From the NCBI RefSeq assembly GCF_038397745.1, contig NZ_CP151636.1:3100001-3164000 (forward strand): a stretch of DNA of 64,000 bases, written 5' to 3'. Origin of the DNA: Microbacterium sp. LWH11-1.2. Lineage in GTDB: Bacteria > Actinomycetota > Actinomycetes > Actinomycetales > Microbacteriaceae. The notes beneath the pieces are model-generated. The model made no database searches. It had not been told where the DNA came from and saw only the letters and a program-made list of their open reading frames with translations. Of this stretch, positions 35,125-44,383 are shown piece after piece. The translations under genes were made by a program, and so were the position numbers. Each line of letters starts with the position of its first letter. Position 1 is the first letter of the stretch.

Positions 35125-36674
35125 ATCCGGAAGACGCCGAAGCGCGGTTCGGGCAGCGGACTGCGGGCGACGACGTCGAGGGCGAGGCCCAGGAGGTCAC
35201 GGGTCTGTGCCGGGTCGACGATGCCGTCGTCCCAGATGCGGGCGGTCGCGTAGTACGGCTCGCCCTGCTGCTCGTACTGCTCGCGGATCGGCGCCTCGAA
35301 CGACGCCCGGTCCTCGGGGGTCCATTCGTCGCCGCGTGCGGTGAGCTGGTCCTCCTTGACGGTCGCCAGGACGGAAGCCGCCTGTGCGCCGCCCATGACC
35401 GAGATGCGGCTGGCCGGCCACGTCCACAGGAAGCGCGGCGAGTAGGCGCGACCGCACATGGAGTAGTTGCCGGCACCGAAGGATCCGCCGATGATGACCG
35501 TGAGCTTGGGGACGCGGGTGCTGGCGACGGCGGTGACCATCTTGGCCCCGTCCTTCGCGATGCCGCCGGCCTCGGCATCCGATCCGACCATGAATCCGGT
35601 GATGTTCTGCAGGAAGAGCAGCGGGATGCCGCGCTGGTCGCACAGTTCGATGAAGTGCGCGCCCTTGAGTGCGGACTCGCTGAACAGCACGCCGTTGTTG
35701 GCGACGATCCCGATCGGATGCCCGTGCAGCCGGGCGAAGCCGGTCACCAGGGTCGTGCCGTACTCGGCCTTGAACTCGCGGAAGCTGTCGCCGTCGACCA
35801 GCCGGGAGATGACCTCGCGGACGTCGTACGCCGCGTTCACGTCGACGGGGACGACGTCGTAGAGGGAGGACAGCTCGGACGGCGGCCTGCTGTCGTGCAC
35901 CTCCCAGGCGGGTGCCTGCGACGGGGGCAGCGTGGCGACGATGTCACGAAGGATCTCGAGAGCGTGCTCGTCGTCCTCCGCGAGATGGTCGACGACGCCG
36001 CTGCGGCGGGCGTGCAGCTCCCCGCCGCCCAGCTCCTCCGCCGTCACGATCTCGCCGATCGCGGCCTTCACGAGGGGCGGACCGCCGAGGAAGATCGTGC
36101 CCTGACCGCGGACGATGACCGTCTCATCGCTCATCGCGGGGACGTAGGCGCCGCCTGCCGTGCAGGAGCCGAGGACGGCGGCGAGCTGCGGGATCCGCTC
36201 CGCGGACATCCGCGCCTGGTTGAAGAAGATCCGCCCGAAGTGCTCGCGGTCGGGGAACACCTCGTCCTGCTTCGGCAGGAATGCGCCGCCCGAATCGACG
36301 AGGTAGAGGCACGGCAGCCGGTTCTCGAGGGCGATCTCCTGGGCGCGGAGGTGCTTCTTCACCGTCAGGGGGAAGTACGTGCCGCCTTTGACCGTCGCGT
36401 CGTTGCAGACCACCATCACGTGACGGCCGTGGACGAGCCCGATCCCCGCGATGACGCCGGCGCCCGGCGCCTCTCCCCCGTACAGTCCGTCGGCCGCGAG
36501 CGGAGCGACCTCGAGGAACGGGCTGCCCTCGTCGAGGAGCCGCGCCACGCGGTCCCGCGGGAGCAGCTTCCCTCGCGCCAGATGACGTTCGCGCGAGGCC
36601 TCGGGGCCTCCGCGCGCCGCCGTCGCAAGGCGCTCCCGCAGCTCGTCGGCGAGCGACTCCTGGGTTGCCGGCAT
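35121..36674 (-). CDS. Acyl-CoA carboxylase beta (carboxyltransferase) subunit, probable methylcrotonyl-CoA carboxylase
   Basis: 517 residues, the usual MccB/AccD1 length. Oxyanion-hole glycines occur in [16 protein letters not shown] and the second crotonase-type half in [45 protein letters not shown] resembles methylcrotonyl- rather than propionyl-CoA carboxylases. First gene of the operon; tandem TetR-type palindromes at 36738-36783 lie immediately upstream, so repression by the divergent TetR protein is expected. Confidence 0.93.
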   Translation of the reverse strand: MPATQESLADELRERLATAARGGPEASRERHLARGKLLPRDRVARLLDEGSPFLEVAPLAADGLYGGEAPGAGVIAGIGLVHGRHVMVVCNDATVKGGTYFPLTVKKHLRAQEIALENRLPCLYLVDSGGAFLPKQDEVFPDREHFGRIFFNQARMSAERIPQLAAVLGSCTAGGAYVPAMSDETVIVRGQGTIFLGGPPLVKAAIGEIVTAEELGGGELHARRSGVVDHLAEDDEHALEILRDIVATLPPSQAPAWEVHDSRPPSELSSLYDVVPVDVNAAYDVREVISRLVDGDSFREFKAEYGTTLVTGFARLHGHPIGIVANNGVLFSESALKGAHFIELCDQRGIPLLFLQNITGFMVGSDAEAGGIAKDGAKMVTAVASTRVPKLTVIIGGSFGAGNYSMCGRAYSPRFLWTWPASRISVMGGAQAASVLATVKEDQLTARGDEWTPEDRASFEAPIREQYEQQGEPYYATARIWDDGIVDPAQTRDLLGLALDVVARSPLPEPRFGVFRM

Positions 36675-36737
36675 CGTGATGTCCTCCTCGACCCACGTCG
36701 CGCCCGTCGATGACCCTGGCGCGGTGCATGCATTCTC

Positions 36738-36783
36738 GGTTAGTGTTCACTAACCCGTTGATTCAGGTTAGCGAGGATTAACT
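36738..36783. promoter_or_regulatory. Tandem TetR operators between the carboxylase operon and tetR
   Basis: Site 1 at 36738-36755 is a perfect palindrome GGTTAGTG-tt-CACTAACC. Site 2 at 36766-36783 keeps the outer halves GGTTA and TAACT with the same 8-base core length. Centres are 28 bases apart. They lie 64 bases upstream of the carboxylase beta ATG and just before the tetR ATG. Confidence 0.85.
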
Positions 36784-36786
36784 GAG

Positions 36787-37398
36787 ATGACAAGCCCGGT
36801 CACCGCCCGAGACCGCGCCAAGGCCGAGCGCTCCGACGCGATCCTTCACGCCGCCGCTCGGCTCTTCGCCGAGCGCGGCTACACCGGCGTGAGCCTCGAG
36901 GACATCGGTGCCGCGGTCGGCGTGTCAGGACCGGCGGTCTATCGCCATTTCGCCGGCAAGCAGGCGCTGCTCGGGGCGGTCCTGGTGAAGGTCAGCCAGT
37001 ACCTGATCCACGGCGGCCAGCGGGTCGCGGACGGCGCGGAGACACCCGATGAGCGGATGCAGACGCTGATCCGCTTCCACGTGGACTTCGCGCTCGGGAA
37101 CGCCGAGGTGATCCAAGTGCAGGATCGCGATGTCGCCCACCTCTCCGAGACGGATCGGGCTGAGGTCCGACGACTCCAGCGCGCCTACATCGAACTCTGG
37201 ATGGACGTGCTGGAGCCGCTCCATCCCACCCGCGACGACTCCCCCGCTCACCGGGATGAACTCCGGCTCCGCGTGCAGGCCTGCTTCGGCCTGATCAACT
37301 CGACGCCGCACAGCACTCGTGCCGCCGCGCGGCGGCATGCCGCCACCGCGAGCGTTCTCGTCGCGATGGCGGATGCCGCTCTGCGAGCCGCTATCTGA
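36787..37398 (+). CDS. TetR/AcrR-family regulator of the acyl-CoA carboxylase operon
   Basis: 203 residues: N-terminal HTH with ILHAAARLFAERGYTGVSLEDIG and VSGPAVYRHFAGK, then a helical ligand domain. The ligand is likely an acyl-CoA of the pathway, by analogy with such regulators beside catabolic operons. The ATG follows site 2 of the tandem operator by a few bases, pointing to autorepression. Ends convergently, overlapping the bkdC stop by eight bases. Confidence 0.9.
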   Translation: MTSPVTARDRAKAERSDAILHAAARLFAERGYTGVSLEDIGAAVGVSGPAVYRHFAGKQALLGAVLVKVSQYLIHGGQRVADGAETPDERMQTLIRFHVDFALGNAEVIQVQDRDVAHLSETDRAEVRRLQRAYIELWMDVLEPLHPTRDDSPAHRDELRLRVQACFGLINSTPHSTRAAARRHAATASVLVAMADAALRAAI

Positions 37399-38758
37399 AG
37401 AGCATCGCGCGGCCAGGCTCCTGCAGGACGTCAGCGACGTCCTTCAGGAATCGCGCACCCTCCGCCCCGTCGACCAGCCGGTGGTCGAACGAAAGGCTGA
37501 GCGTCATCATCTGACGCAGCGCGATCGCACCGCGGTACTCCCACGGCTGCCGGCGCACCGCACCGACGGCGAGGATGCCGGACTGACCCGGCGGGAGGAT
37601 GGGCGTACCCGCGTCGACGCCGAACACGCCGATGTTGGAGATCGAGAACGTGCCGCCGGCGAGCTCCGCGGGTGACGTCTTGCCCGCGCGTGCCGTCTCG
37701 GCGAGAGCCTTCAGCGCCCCCGCCAGTCCCGTGAGGCTCAGCTGATCCGCGTCGCGGATGTTCGGGACGATGAGGCCGCGATCCGTCGCTGCCGCGATGC
37801 CGAGGTCGACGAAGTTGTACTGGACGATCTCGCCCGCCGCCTCGTCCCAGCGCGAGTTGAGGCCCGGTGCACGGCCGAGCGCGAGGCAGACCGCCTTCGC
37901 GATGACCGCGAGCGGGCCGATGCGATGCTCGGCGAGAGACCGGTCTTCACGGAGACTCGACAGGAGGTCCATGGTCGCCGTCACGTCGACCGTGTGGAAG
38001 ACGGTGACGTGCGGCGCGGTGAAGGCGCTCTGCACCATGGCGGCCGCGGTGTGCTTGCGGACGCCGCGGATGGGGATGCGGGTCTCGCGCTCCTCGTGCT
38101 GCGCCGTCGCGAACAGCGCGGCGGGCGTGGCAGGCGCGGCATCGACGGGCGACGCTGTCGCGGTGGTCGGGGCGGGGACTGCTCCGACACGCTCGGCGTA
38201 GGCGTCGACATCGTTGCGGGTGATCAGCCGATCCCCCACCTCTGCCGCGACCAGGACCAGATCGATGCCGAGACGCTTGGCGTGCGCACGGACAGGCGGC
38301 GTGGACCGAGGGCGCTCGATCACCGTGCGGGGGCTCGCCGTGGGTGTGGCGTCATGTGGCGCCGCCTCGAGGACGGCGGTGTCCGAGACCGCCGCAACTG
38401 CGCTCGCGCGACGCGCGCGACGAGCAGGACGGCCCGCCGTCGTCGGCGTCGCGCCGTAGCCGACGAGGTTCGGCTGCGCCTTCTCCCCCGGGTCGTCCGT
38501 CGGGATCGGGTCTTCCTCGCCCTCCACGTCGAAGGCGATCAGCGGGGCGCCGACGGCGACGGTCTCTCCCGCCTCCGCGTGCAGCGTCGAGACGGTCCCC
38601 TCGTAGGGCGATGGCAGCTCGACCACGGCCTTCGCGGTCTCGACCTCTGCGAGAGTCTGATTCAGAGCGACCACGTCTCCCGGCGCGACGAGCCACTGCA
38701 CGACCTCTGCCTCGGTGAGACCTTCACCGAGGTCCGGCAGGCGGAACTCCGCATTCAT
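37391..38758 (-). CDS. bkdC: Branched-chain 2-oxoacid dehydrogenase E2 (dihydrolipoamide acyltransferase)
   Basis: 455 residues: lipoyl domain with K43 in ETAKAVVE, an Ala/Pro/Thr-rich linker, a peripheral-subunit binding segment (RAHAKRLGIDLVLVAA...ITRNDVDAY), and a catalytic domain ending in FDHRLVDGAEGARFL with the active His and Asp. Only one lipoyl domain. Transfers the acyl group to CoA. ATG overlaps the E1-beta stop by four bases. No E3 gene lies nearby, so the complex must use a general lipoamide dehydrogenase. Confidence 0.93.
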   Translation of the reverse strand: MNAEFRLPDLGEGLTEAEVVQWLVAPGDVVALNQTLAEVETAKAVVELPSPYEGTVSTLHAEAGETVAVGAPLIAFDVEGEEDPIPTDDPGEKAQPNLVGYGATPTTAGRPARRARRASAVAAVSDTAVLEAAPHDATPTASPRTVIERPRSTPPVRAHAKRLGIDLVLVAAEVGDRLITRNDVDAYAERVGAVPAPTTATASPVDAAPATPAALFATAQHEERETRIPIRGVRKHTAAAMVQSAFTAPHVTVFHTVDVTATMDLLSSLREDRSLAEHRIGPLAVIAKAVCLALGRAPGLNSRWDEAAGEIVQYNFVDLGIAAATDRGLIVPNIRDADQLSLTGLAGALKALAETARAGKTSPAELAGGTFSISNIGVFGVDAGTPILPPGQSGILAVGAVRRQPWEYRGAIALRQMMTLSLSFDHRLVDGAEGARFLKDVADVLQEPGRAMLFR

Positions 38759-39765
38759 GCGTCTGCTCCCGTCAGGCTGTTGGGTCGGTCCAGCACGCGA
38801 TCCACCGCGTCGAGGAGCCGATCGAGATCCGGCAGGTGGTACTTCTCGAGCTTCGCGGGCGGATAGGGGATGTCGTGCCCGGTGACGCGCAGAGGCGCGG
38901 ACTCGAGGTATTCGAAGCAGCGCTCGGTGATGCTGGCGATCACCTCGGCGGCGACCCCCGCTTCGCGCGAGGCCTCGTGTGCGACCACGACCCGTCCGGT
39001 CTTGCGCACCGACGCGGCGACCGAGTCGTAGTCGATCGGAGACAGCGAGCGCAGGTCGATGACCTCGAGCGAGATCCCCTCGTCCTCGGCGGCGTCGGCC
39101 GCCTGGAGGGCCGTGGACACCATGGCCCCGTATGTGATGAGCGTGGCATCGGTACCGGTCCGCATGACACGGGCGAGCCCCATCGGCGACGCATCGGCGA
39201 GAGGCGCCGCGAGGTCGACCTCGCCCTTGTGGTGGTACAGCCGCTTGGGTTCGAAGAAGATCACGGGGTCATCGCTGGCGATGGCCTGACGCAGGCTGCG
39301 GTAGGCGTCCTCCGGGTTGGAGACGGCGACGACGCGGAGCCCGGCGGTGTGCACGAAATACGCCTCCGGCGATTCCGAGTGGTGCTCGGCCGCGCCGATC
39401 CCGCCCGCCCACGGGATCCGGATGGTGATCGGCATCTTCGCACGGCCCTGCGTGCGGTAGTGGAGCTTCGCGACCTGCGCGACGATCTGGTCGAACGCCG
39501 GGTACACGAAGCCGTCGAACTGGATCTCGACGACCGGACGGTAGCCGCGGAACGCGAGCCCGACGGCCATGCCGACGATGCCCGACTCCGCGAGCGGTGT
39601 GTCGACCACGCGGGAGGCGCCGAACTCGTCCAGCAGTCCGTCGGTGATGCGGAACACGCCGCCGAGCTTGCCGATGTCCTCGCCCAGGAGGACCACCTTC
39701 TCGTCGTCGCGCATGGCCTGGCGGAGTCCTGCTCCGAGGGCCTTGCCGAGGGTCATCTCCGTCAT
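38755..39765 (-). CDS. bkdB: Branched-chain 2-oxoacid dehydrogenase E1 beta subunit
   Basis: 336 residues. Transketolase-like fold with VVLLGEDIGKLGGVFR, DTPLAESGIVGMAVGLA, MPITIRIPWAGGIG and the C-terminal domain SPIDYDSVAASV. With E1 alpha it decarboxylates branched 2-oxoacids using thiamine diphosphate. The ATG at 39765 has GAGG seven bases upstream; a GTG at 39771 overlaps the E1-alpha stop but has worse spacing. Confidence 0.93.
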   Translation of the reverse strand: MTEMTLGKALGAGLRQAMRDDEKVVLLGEDIGKLGGVFRITDGLLDEFGASRVVDTPLAESGIVGMAVGLAFRGYRPVVEIQFDGFVYPAFDQIVAQVAKLHYRTQGRAKMPITIRIPWAGGIGAAEHHSESPEAYFVHTAGLRVVAVSNPEDAYRSLRQAIASDDPVIFFEPKRLYHHKGEVDLAAPLADASPMGLARVMRTGTDATLITYGAMVSTALQAADAAEDEGISLEVIDLRSLSPIDYDSVAASVRKTGRVVVAHEASREAGVAAEVIASITERCFEYLESAPLRVTGHDIPYPPAKLEKYHLPDLDRLLDAVDRVLDRPNSLTGADA

Positions 39766-39767
39766 GG

Positions 39768-40886
39768 TCACGCCTCGACTTCGAACGACGCGAGGTACGC
39801 GGCGTACTCGTCGCGCTGGCGCTCGAGTCCGGTGTGGGGCTCGGCGTACACGCCGTCGAACACGGCGAGCGGCGGCCGGGTGACCATGCCGAGGCACGCG
39901 GCGCGCATGTCCTTGGCGACCGCGTCGGCGGCGGCCTGGGTCTCGGCGACGTGGGTGTCGGCGAGTTCGCCGGCGTTTCGCAGATGCTGCTCGAGGCGTG
40001 CGATGGGATCGCGGCGGCGCCAGGATTCCAGTTCCGCGTCGTCACGGTAGCGCGTGGGGTCGTCCGCGGTCGTGTGCGGGCCCATCCGATAGGTCACGGC
40101 CTCGATGTACGCAGGCCCCTTGCCGGAGCGCGCGTGGTCGAGCGCCCAGCGCATCGCGGCCATGCACGCGAGCACGTCGTTGCCGTCGACGCGCAGGCTC
40201 GGGATGCCGAAGCCCGGCGCACGTCCCGCGATCGGGAACTGGGACTGCACCGCCACCGGCTCGGAGATCGCCCAGTGGTTGTTCTGGCAGACGAAGACGA
40301 CGGGCGCCTGGTACGAGGAGGCGAAGATCATCGCCTCATTGACGTCTCCCTGGCTCGTCGCGCCGTCGCCGAAGTACGTCACGGCGACCTCGTCCGCACC
40401 CTCGTGACGGATGCCCAGGGCGTAGCCCACGGCGTGCAGCGTCTGCGCACCGATGATGATCTGCAACGGAGCGACGCGAAGAGCCTCCGGATCGTGTCCC
40501 GCGCCCTCCTCGCCGCGCCACATGCGCACGTAGTCGCCGGGCTGCGCCCCGCGGGCGTAGATGACGCCGGTCTCGCGGTAGCTGGGGAAGACGTAGTCCT
40601 GCGGGGCCAGGGCCCGCGCTGTGCCGATCTGCGTCGCCTCCTGCCCCTGGCACGGGGCCCAGAGACCGAGCTGCCCCTGGCGCTGGAGGGCGACGCCCTC
40701 CGCGTCGATGCGCCGGAGGATCACCATGTCACGATGCAGGGCGCGCAGCTGCTCGGCATCCACGTCGGCCACGAAGGCGTCCAGTCGGGGGTTCGCGATG
40801 CGCGATCCGTCCGGAGCCAGGATGCGCTCGGAGAGCTCCAGATCCTGGGCGGTGTCAGCGATGGGCGTGATCTGCGGTGACATCAT
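39768..40886 (-). CDS. bkdA: Branched-chain 2-oxoacid dehydrogenase E1 alpha subunit
   Basis: 372 residues with the thiamine-diphosphate motif GDGATSQGDVNEA...CQNN and the phosphorylation-loop type YRMGPHTTADDPTRYR. First gene of bkdABC, which feeds branched acyl-CoAs into the neighbouring leucine-type operon. ATGATG start with GGAGGACG upstream. Divergent from an Lrp-type regulator with a shared operator array at 40969-41018. Confidence 0.93.
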   Translation of the reverse strand: MMSPQITPIADTAQDLELSERILAPDGSRIANPRLDAFVADVDAEQLRALHRDMVILRRIDAEGVALQRQGQLGLWAPCQGQEATQIGTARALAPQDYVFPSYRETGVIYARGAQPGDYVRMWRGEEGAGHDPEALRVAPLQIIIGAQTLHAVGYALGIRHEGADEVAVTYFGDGATSQGDVNEAMIFASSYQAPVVFVCQNNHWAISEPVAVQSQFPIAGRAPGFGIPSLRVDGNDVLACMAAMRWALDHARSGKGPAYIEAVTYRMGPHTTADDPTRYRDDAELESWRRRDPIARLEQHLRNAGELADTHVAETQAAADAVAKDMRAACLGMVTRPPLAVFDGVYAEPHTGLERQRDEYAAYLASFEVEA

Positions 40887-40968
40887 CGTCCTCCAAGTCC
40901 TCAGCGGCCCTCGTGGGGTGCTCGCGGTGGCACCGGCGACATCACCGGCCTGCTCTGAGGCTACGTCC

Positions 40969-41018
40969 GCTCAACACCTCGCTCAAGCAATTGCAATGTG
41001 CTTGAGCATGTTGCTCAA
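40969..41018. promoter_or_regulatory. Lrp-type operator array between bkdA and the Lrp gene
   Basis: Half-site GCTCAA occurs at 40969, 40981 and 41013 and as TTGAGC at 41002. It forms two perfect palindromes: CTCAAGCA-n9-TGCTTGAG (40982-41006) and TTGAGCA-tgt-TGCTCAA (41002-41018). The array lies in the 167-base divergent gap. Confidence 0.82.
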
Positions 41019-41053
41019 TTTCGGCGATCCGCGTCCTGCTAAGGTTTGGCACT

Positions 41054-41527
41054 ATGTCTGGACTGGACCGCATCGATCTCGAACTCCTCGCCGCTCTGGC
41101 GGCCGATCCGCGCATCACGGTCGTCGCGCTCGCAGAGAACCTCAAGCTCTCGCGCAACACGATCCAGGCCCGGATGGCACGCCTCGAGCAGACGGGGGTC
41201 TTCCTCTCGTACGAGCGATCCTTCTCCCCCGATGTGCTCGGCTTCCCGCTGCAGGCGTTCGTCAACATCGGCGTCCGGCAGCCCGAGCTGCCTCGGATCA
41301 TCAACGAGCTCGCGCGCATCCCCGAGATCGTCCAGGCTCACGGGCTGAGCGGTTCGATCGATCTTCTCGCTCGCGTCGCCTGCCGTGACGCCAGGCACCT
41401 GTTCGACACCGACGCCCGGATCCTGTCGATCGAAGGCGTCGAGAGGACCGAGACCTCGCTCGCGATGGGCGAGGTGATCCCGTTCCGGGTCGCCGGACTC
41501 ATCGGCCTCGCGAGACGGGAATCCTGA
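41054..41527 (+). CDS. Lrp/AsnC-family regulator, probable BkdR
   Basis: 157 residues: winged HTH (DRIDLELLAALAADPRITVVAL, KLSRNTIQARMARLEQTG) and a RAM ligand-binding domain. Such proteins bind leucine or another branched amino acid or its keto acid. Divergent from bkdABC and facing the operator array, it is the probable regulator of that operon. Its 3' end overlaps the convergent hydrolase gene by 29 bases. Confidence 0.92.
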   Translation: MSGLDRIDLELLAALAADPRITVVALAENLKLSRNTIQARMARLEQTGVFLSYERSFSPDVLGFPLQAFVNIGVRQPELPRIINELARIPEIVQAHGLSGSIDLLARVACRDARHLFDTDARILSIEGVERTETSLAMGEVIPFRVAGLIGLARRES

Positions 41528-42398
41528 GGAACCGACGAACCGCCCCGGCGGCCTCCGCCGGCGTCTCGTAGTGGATGAGATGCCCGACGTGGGCGATCTC
41601 CACCAGTGTGGCGTCGTCGAAGAGCGCGGCGAGCGTCCGCTCGGCCTCGATGGGGGTGATGTCGTCGCGCTCGGCGGCCACGAGGAGCGTCGGGACGTCG
41701 ATGTCCGAGGCGAACTCCCGGACGTCGTGCGACACGCTCGCGACGAAGGCGTCGCGCAGCACGTCCCGATCGAAGAACCGTGAGAAGTACGTGTCGTGCT
41801 GGTCGTGGATGAAGCGTCGGAGCGATGCGTCCTTCGTCTTCGCCATCGTGATGCTCATCACCCGCACGATGACCCGGTTCCGCAGCAGCGCCGTCCCGAG
41901 CCGCTCCGGTAGACGCGCCCCGAGTGCGTAGTACAGCACAGCCAGCCGCGTCATGAGTCCCTTGGGCCCCTCCAGCGCGGGGGCGCCGATCGGGTTGAGC
42001 AGGATCATCCGCGGCGTCGCGAGGCCGCCGGCGACCGCGGCGGCCGTGACGATCGACCCGAAGGAGTGGCCGAGGATGACGGCTCCCGGCGCGACGGCGG
42101 CGGTGAAGTCGGTGAGCCAGGCCGCGTACTCGTCGAGGTCGTGCGTGCGTCCGGGAAGGGGCGCCGACTCGCCGAACCCCGGAAGATCCGGCGCGATCAC
42201 CCTGACCTCGGGGAGGTAGGCGAGCACGGGCTCGAGGCCGTGATGCTCACCCCGGAAGCCGTGCACCGCCACGACCGTGGTCTCGGCGTCCGTCGGTCCG
42301 TACTCCCAGTACGCGGTGACGCCGCCGCGAACGGGGACCTCGTGCCGCTGCACCGGCAGTCGGCGGAGTCGGTCGGCGTAGGGAGAAGGCACCGTCAT
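41499..42398 (-). CDS. Alpha/beta-hydrolase fold protein
   Basis: 299 residues. Nucleophile elbow GHSFGS near residue 113, oxyanion region VVAVHGFRG, acid in AAERDD and the late His in HVGHLIHYE. Esterase or C-C hydrolase; substrate unknown. No membrane segment or signal peptide. The 3' end overlaps the Lrp gene by 29 bases in antisense. Confidence 0.88.
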   Translation of the reverse strand: MTVPSPYADRLRRLPVQRHEVPVRGGVTAYWEYGPTDAETTVVAVHGFRGEHHGLEPVLAYLPEVRVIAPDLPGFGESAPLPGRTHDLDEYAAWLTDFTAAVAPGAVILGHSFGSIVTAAAVAGGLATPRMILLNPIGAPALEGPKGLMTRLAVLYYALGARLPERLGTALLRNRVIVRVMSITMAKTKDASLRRFIHDQHDTYFSRFFDRDVLRDAFVASVSHDVREFASDIDVPTLLVAAERDDITPIEAERTLAALFDDATLVEIAHVGHLIHYETPAEAAGAVRRFLRIPVSRGR

Positions 42399-42464
42399 GC
42401 TCCGAGTCTACGAGCCGCAGTGCGCCTTCTCCTGAATGTCCGACGGCGGCTCTACGGTGAGGGC

Positions 42465-43190
42465 ATGTCACCCGGTCCTGCGCTTCCCGCCTGGCTCACC
42501 CGCGTCGCGGTGTTCGACCTCGAGACGACCGGCATCGACGTCGCTTCCGACCGTGTGGTCAGCGCGCACGTGGGGGTCCTCGACGCCGAGGGCCGTCAGA
42601 TCGCGGCGCGCACCTGGCTCGCCGATCCCGGCATCGCGATCCCGGACGGCGCGACGGCGGTGCACGGCATCACGACCGGATACGCGCGCGAGCACGGTCG
42701 GCCGGCGCCCGAGGTGATCGCCGAGGTCACGGCCGCCCTGCGTTCCCTCCTCGGGCAGGGGGTTCCTGTCGTCGCCTACAACGCCGCCTACGACTTCTCC
42801 CTGCTCGCCCACGAAGCCACCAGGCACGGGATCGAGCCGCTCGTCGACCCCGCCCCCGTCATCGATCCGTTCGTCATCGACAAGGCCTACGACCGCTACC
42901 GCCGCGGCAAGCGAACCCTCGAGGTCGTCGCCGAGCACTACGCGGTCCCTCTCGACGATGCACATGAGGCGTCGGCCGACGCGATCGCCGCCGGCCGCGT
43001 GCCTCAGGCGCTGGCACGCCAGTTCTCCCTCCCTCCGACGCTCACCGAGCTCCACACCCGTCAGATCGGCTGGGCTCGGTCGCAGGCTGCAAGCCTGACG
43101 GAGTACTTCATCAGCGTCGGGCGCCTCGAGCCGGAACAGCACCTCGACGGCGCCTGGCCCGTGCGCACGTCGCCGCCCACGACGGACTGA
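42465..43190 (+). CDS. DEDDh 3'-5' exonuclease (DNA polymerase III epsilon-like)
   Basis: 241 residues. ExoI motif FDLETTGID, ExoII VAYNAAYDFSLLAHE, ExoIII with His and Asp in DAHEASADAIA. A stand-alone exonuclease domain rather than a polymerase subunit; actinobacteria often have several, with roles in repair or RNA trimming. ATG chosen with GGTGAGGG upstream; the open frame reaching 42066 is antisense to the hydrolase. Confidence 0.92.
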   Translation: MSPGPALPAWLTRVAVFDLETTGIDVASDRVVSAHVGVLDAEGRQIAARTWLADPGIAIPDGATAVHGITTGYAREHGRPAPEVIAEVTAALRSLLGQGVPVVAYNAAYDFSLLAHEATRHGIEPLVDPAPVIDPFVIDKAYDRYRRGKRTLEVVAEHYAVPLDDAHEASADAIAAGRVPQALARQFSLPPTLTELHTRQIGWARSQAASLTEYFISVGRLEPEQHLDGAWPVRTSPPTTD

Positions 43191-43278
43191 CCGCCGGCCG
43201 CGACTTCTCTCGACGCCGTCGATTCGACTACTCTCCACAATGGCGCCCATGTCGTGCAGTGCGAGGAGGAAGCAGGCG

Positions 43279-44238
43279 ATGCGGTTCACGTCCAGGAACG
43301 TCGATGACGTGGAGTCCACATGGCAGCAGTTCGTGCCGTCCGCGGCGCTGCAGAAGGTGGACCCTGAGCGGTTCCGTTTCGACTGGCGATCCGCCGATCT
43401 CGGGAGCGCGACGCTCGTCCGATACGACCTCGCGGCGCAGGTCCGCTCCGCCGCCGAACCGCACGACCAGCTCCTGGTGTGTCGCGTCGACTCCCCCGAC
43501 GTCCACGTCTGGTCGGAAGGCCGGACACTCGACGCCCGCCTGCCCTGGTTGACCGACGGCGCTCGGGTTCACGCGCAGTGGAGCCGTTCGGCGCGCGTCA
43601 GGGCGCTCGTGTTCGACCGCGAGGCGGCGCAGGAACGCGCCAGGCAGTTGACAGGCGACGACGGCATCGAGTTGCGCGCCCTCGGCCTCGCCCCCCGCTC
43701 GGCAGCCGCGGCAGCGCAGTGGGAGCGGGTGTTCCATTACCTCGACTCCTCCCTGGGGGACGAGACCGGCGACGATCGCATCCTCCTGTCCGAGTTCGAG
43801 CGGCACGCGCTGATGATGACGCTGTCCACGTTCCCCACGACGCTGGCGGAGTCGATGCGGCGACCGCCGCAGCGCTCCGGCGCGCCGATGACCGTGCGGC
43901 GCGCGCTCTCCTACATCGAGGAGAACGCGCATCTGCCGATCACCGTCGATGACGTCGCGAACGCGTCCTTCATCTCGACGAGAGGCCTCCAGTACGCGTT
44001 CCGTCGCGCCCTGGACATCACTCCGACCGACGCCCTGCGACGCGCGCGTCTCGACGGTGCTCGCCGGGATCTCGAACGGGGCGAGGGCGTGTCCGTCCGG
44101 GCGATCGCTCGACGCTGGGGCTTCAGTCATCCGTCTCGCTTCACCGCGGCCTATCGGGAGGCGTACGGCGAGGCTCCCTCCCTCGCCTTGGATCCTGTCC
44201 TCCACGTGACACCAGACGAAGACTCTGTTCGTCCGTGA
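43279..44238 (+). CDS. AraC-family transcriptional regulator
   Basis: 319 residues: an N-terminal AraC-binding-like (AraC_binding_2) part with HDQLLVCRVDSPDVHV, and C-terminal two-HTH domain (VDDVANASFISTRGLQYAFRRAL, ...SVRAIARRWGFSHPSRFTAAYREAYGE). Sensor ligand unknown. ATG with GAGGAGG upstream; an earlier ATG at 43240 lacks a ribosome-binding site. Target genes unclear, as its neighbours are unrelated. Confidence 0.9.
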   Translation: MRFTSRNVDDVESTWQQFVPSAALQKVDPERFRFDWRSADLGSATLVRYDLAAQVRSAAEPHDQLLVCRVDSPDVHVWSEGRTLDARLPWLTDGARVHAQWSRSARVRALVFDREAAQERARQLTGDDGIELRALGLAPRSAAAAAQWERVFHYLDSSLGDETGDDRILLSEFERHALMMTLSTFPTTLAESMRRPPQRSGAPMTVRRALSYIEENAHLPITVDDVANASFISTRGLQYAFRRALDITPTDALRRARLDGARRDLERGEGVSVRAIARRWGFSHPSRFTAAYREAYGEAPSLALDPVLHVTPDEDSVRP

Positions 44239-44341
44239 CGGTGGGTTCCGCTCCGTGGTCGGGGCGGTCTCGCGCGTTGACTAGAGTTCAACCATCCCCC
44301 GACTGCTCGTCGGTCCGCACTGCCGTCTCCCGAGGAGTTCC

Positions 44342-44380
44342 ATGAGCCACGCGCCCGTCATCTCTCGAGACGCCTGCTGA
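44342..44380 (+). CDS. 12-residue leader peptide in frame with the next gene
   Basis: ATG with GAGGAG five bases upstream encodes MSHAPVISRDAC and stops at TGA 44378-44380, one codon before the ATG at 44384 and in the same frame. The downstream gene has no ribosome-binding site of its own, so re-initiation is likely. Whether the peptide itself matters is unknown. Confidence 0.45.
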   Translation: MSHAPVISRDAC

Positions 44381-44383
44381 CAG

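Noticed and set aside
42435..42464. RecA-NDp-like motif before the DEDDh exonuclease
   Set aside because: ATGTCCGAC matches only five of nine consensus bases despite correct spacing.
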